From an uncultured Clostridium sp. (GTDB taxonomy: Bacteria > Bacillota > Clostridia > Christensenellales > Borkfalkiaceae): 6,242 bases of DNA. Below are positions 5,516 to 6,242 of the stretch, piece after piece. The stretch is from the NCBI GenBank assembly GCA_900555925.1, contig USMU01000076.1, forward strand, positions 1-6,242, read 5' to 3'. Position numbers and translations under genes: made by a program. The notes under the pieces are model-generated. The model saw nothing but the letters and a program-made list of their open reading frames with translations. It ran no database searches and had not been told where the DNA came from. Position 1 is the first letter of the stretch; each line of letters begins with the position of its first letter.

Positions 5516-6139
5516 TCAAATTTTCATTTTCTTGACGAACACGGACAAGCGTTTATACAAAAGCAGCGTGATAACGGAAATTGCCGCCGTTTTGATAAGA
5601 TTGAATCCGAGGATAAACCCCCATGTGTCCTCAAAAAATTTTTTCGGATCGGCAATCCCGAATACGGATAAAAGTATGTAGCGATTTGCAAGCAAAGCCA
5701 CTCCTGAAGCGATGAAGCAGGCGACGAACATGGAGGGAATGACGACGATCAGTCCCTTATGGAATTTATAGACAATCGAAGGAAGAAGGATAAAGGAACA
5801 CGTCATGATGATATTTGCAAGCTCTCCCACGCCGCCCGACGAGCTCACGGAAATGCGGAGAAGCTCTTTTACGATACACACGAGCACGCCTTCGACGGGC
5901 CCAAAAAGAAAGGCAATAAGCATGATAAACACGTTTCCGAAATCGAGTTTGAGCCAATTTGCCGCCGTGGGAAAAATGGGGAACTCGAACAGGCTGACGA
6001 CGAAGGAGAGGGCGGCAAACACCGCCATTAAGGCGAGGCGTTTGGCCGAAAACATCTTTTTGACGCGCTCTTTGGCGGTCGGTGCGGGAGACATTGAAAC
6101 GGCGGGCGTTTCGGGTTCGGGAATTTTTTTTACGGACAT
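5516..6139 (-). CDS. ribU: ECF transporter S component, RibU-type (riboflavin)
   Basis: This 207-residue membrane protein is the substrate-binding S component of an energy-coupling-factor importer, working with a shared EcfA/EcfA'/EcfT module encoded elsewhere. After a ~30-residue charged, Pro-rich N-terminus come hydrophobic segments near 34-54, 68-88, 106-124, 128-150 and 173-196. Segment 1 has small residues (AVFAALSF) as in the S-component face that contacts EcfT. WLKLDFGNVFIMLIAFLFGP resembles the LKxDFSDVP...GP region of B. subtilis RibU/YpaA; GGVGELANI (102-110) and ILGFNLIK (176-183) match RibU's GQVANF and LPFNMIK segments. Riboflavin is therefore the likely substrate, though a relative with another vitamin is possible. 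AAGGAG lies 9 bases before the ATG. A terminator-like hairpin and AT-rich leader precede it. It is separated from tsaE by a promoter, so it is probably its own transcription unit. Confidence 0.85.
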   Translation of the reverse strand: MSVKKIPEPETPAVSMSPAPTAKERVKKMFSAKRLALMAVFAALSFVVSLFEFPIFPTAANWLKLDFGNVFIMLIAFLFGPVEGVLVCIVKELLRISVSSSGGVGELANIIMTCSFILLPSIVYKFHKGLIVVIPSMFVACFIASGVALLANRYILLSVFGIADPKKFFEDTWGFILGFNLIKTAAISVITLLLYKRLSVFVKKMKI

Positions 6140-6148
6140 AGAGAAACA

Positions 6149-6154
6149 CTCCTT
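6149..6154 (-). promoter_or_regulatory. ribU ribosome binding site
   Basis: AAGGAG on the minus strand lies 9 bases before the ATG at 6139. Just upstream is an AT-rich inverted repeat (AATATTTT 6160-6167, AAAATATT 6173-6180). Weak promoter-like hexamers (TTTACG, TAAAAT) are present but their start site would nearly abut this binding site, so no promoter is called. Confidence 0.75.
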
Positions 6155-6194
6155 TGAAAAATATTTTAAATAAAAATATTCTCCGTAAAGCGTC

Positions 6195-6225
6195 GAAAAC
6201 CGCCCCGAAACAAGTTTCGGGGCGG
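6195..6225 (-). terminator. Terminator-like hairpin upstream of ribU
   Basis: A 12-bp perfect GC-rich stem has arms CCGCCCCGAAAC (6200-6211) and GTTTCGGGGCGG (6214-6225). The short gap means the tip probably opens to a larger loop. On the minus strand it is followed by TTTTC, a short U run, and preceded by T7 (6227-6233). It may terminate an upstream gene, or be the expression platform of a leader riboswitch whose aptamer lies beyond the window. Confidence 0.7.
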
Positions 6226-6242
6226 CAAAAAAACGCCTTCGA

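Noticed and set aside
5067..5519. TsaE starting at TTG 5519
   Set aside because: The 17 extra codons run through the promoter and palindrome, lack a ribosome binding site and do not match the family N-terminus.

Overview
The window looks like chromosomal DNA of a Gram-positive, low-to-moderate GC member of the Firmicutes, most likely a clostridial gut or anaerobic lineage. The signs are strong AGGAGG-type ribosome binding sites, an ECF vitamin transporter subunit, the Firmicutes-style tsaE-tsaB-rimI cluster, and the tail of a Clostridia-type surface protein. The exact lineage is an inference. Almost everything is on the minus strand; only the first ~158 bases carry a plus-strand gene end.

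Layout. Bases 1-158 (+) hold the C-terminal end of a collagen-like or BclA-like exosporium/surface protein, closed by a strong hairpin terminator (189-232). The rest reads right to left on the minus strand. A terminator-like hairpin (6195-6225) comes first, then ribU (riboflavin ECF substrate-binding subunit), tsaE, tsaB, rimI, an alpha/beta hydrolase, a membrane-anchored MurF and ddl. From tsaE to murF the genes overlap or nearly touch (TTGA and ATGA junctions, a 27-base gap, an 8-base overlap), so they look like one translationally coupled operon. ddl follows after 164 bases with its own strong ribosome binding site.

How the genes fit. TsaE and TsaB belong to the machinery making N6-threonylcarbamoyladenosine (t6A) in tRNA. 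RimI acetylates ribosomal protein S18. In many Firmicutes tsaD follows rimI, but here that position is taken by a cell-wall module: a hydrolase, MurF (adds D-Ala-D-Ala to the peptidoglycan precursor) and Ddl (makes D-Ala-D-Ala). Translation quality and wall precursor synthesis are thus wired together. A near-consensus sigma-A promoter sits directly before tsaE and would place transcription start on the A of its ATG (leaderless). That promoter lies inside a near-perfect palindrome that could be an operator.

Oddities to keep in mind: tsaB is broken by a one-base frame change at a run of seven A; the surface-protein fragment is broken at runs of C; the hydrolase has ACG where ATG is expected; MurF has a five-helix membrane domain in place of its usual UDP-substrate domain; ddl carries an extra low-complexity segment bordered by a perfect 14-bp inverted repeat. 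No CRISPR array, transposon, tRNA or rRNA was seen.
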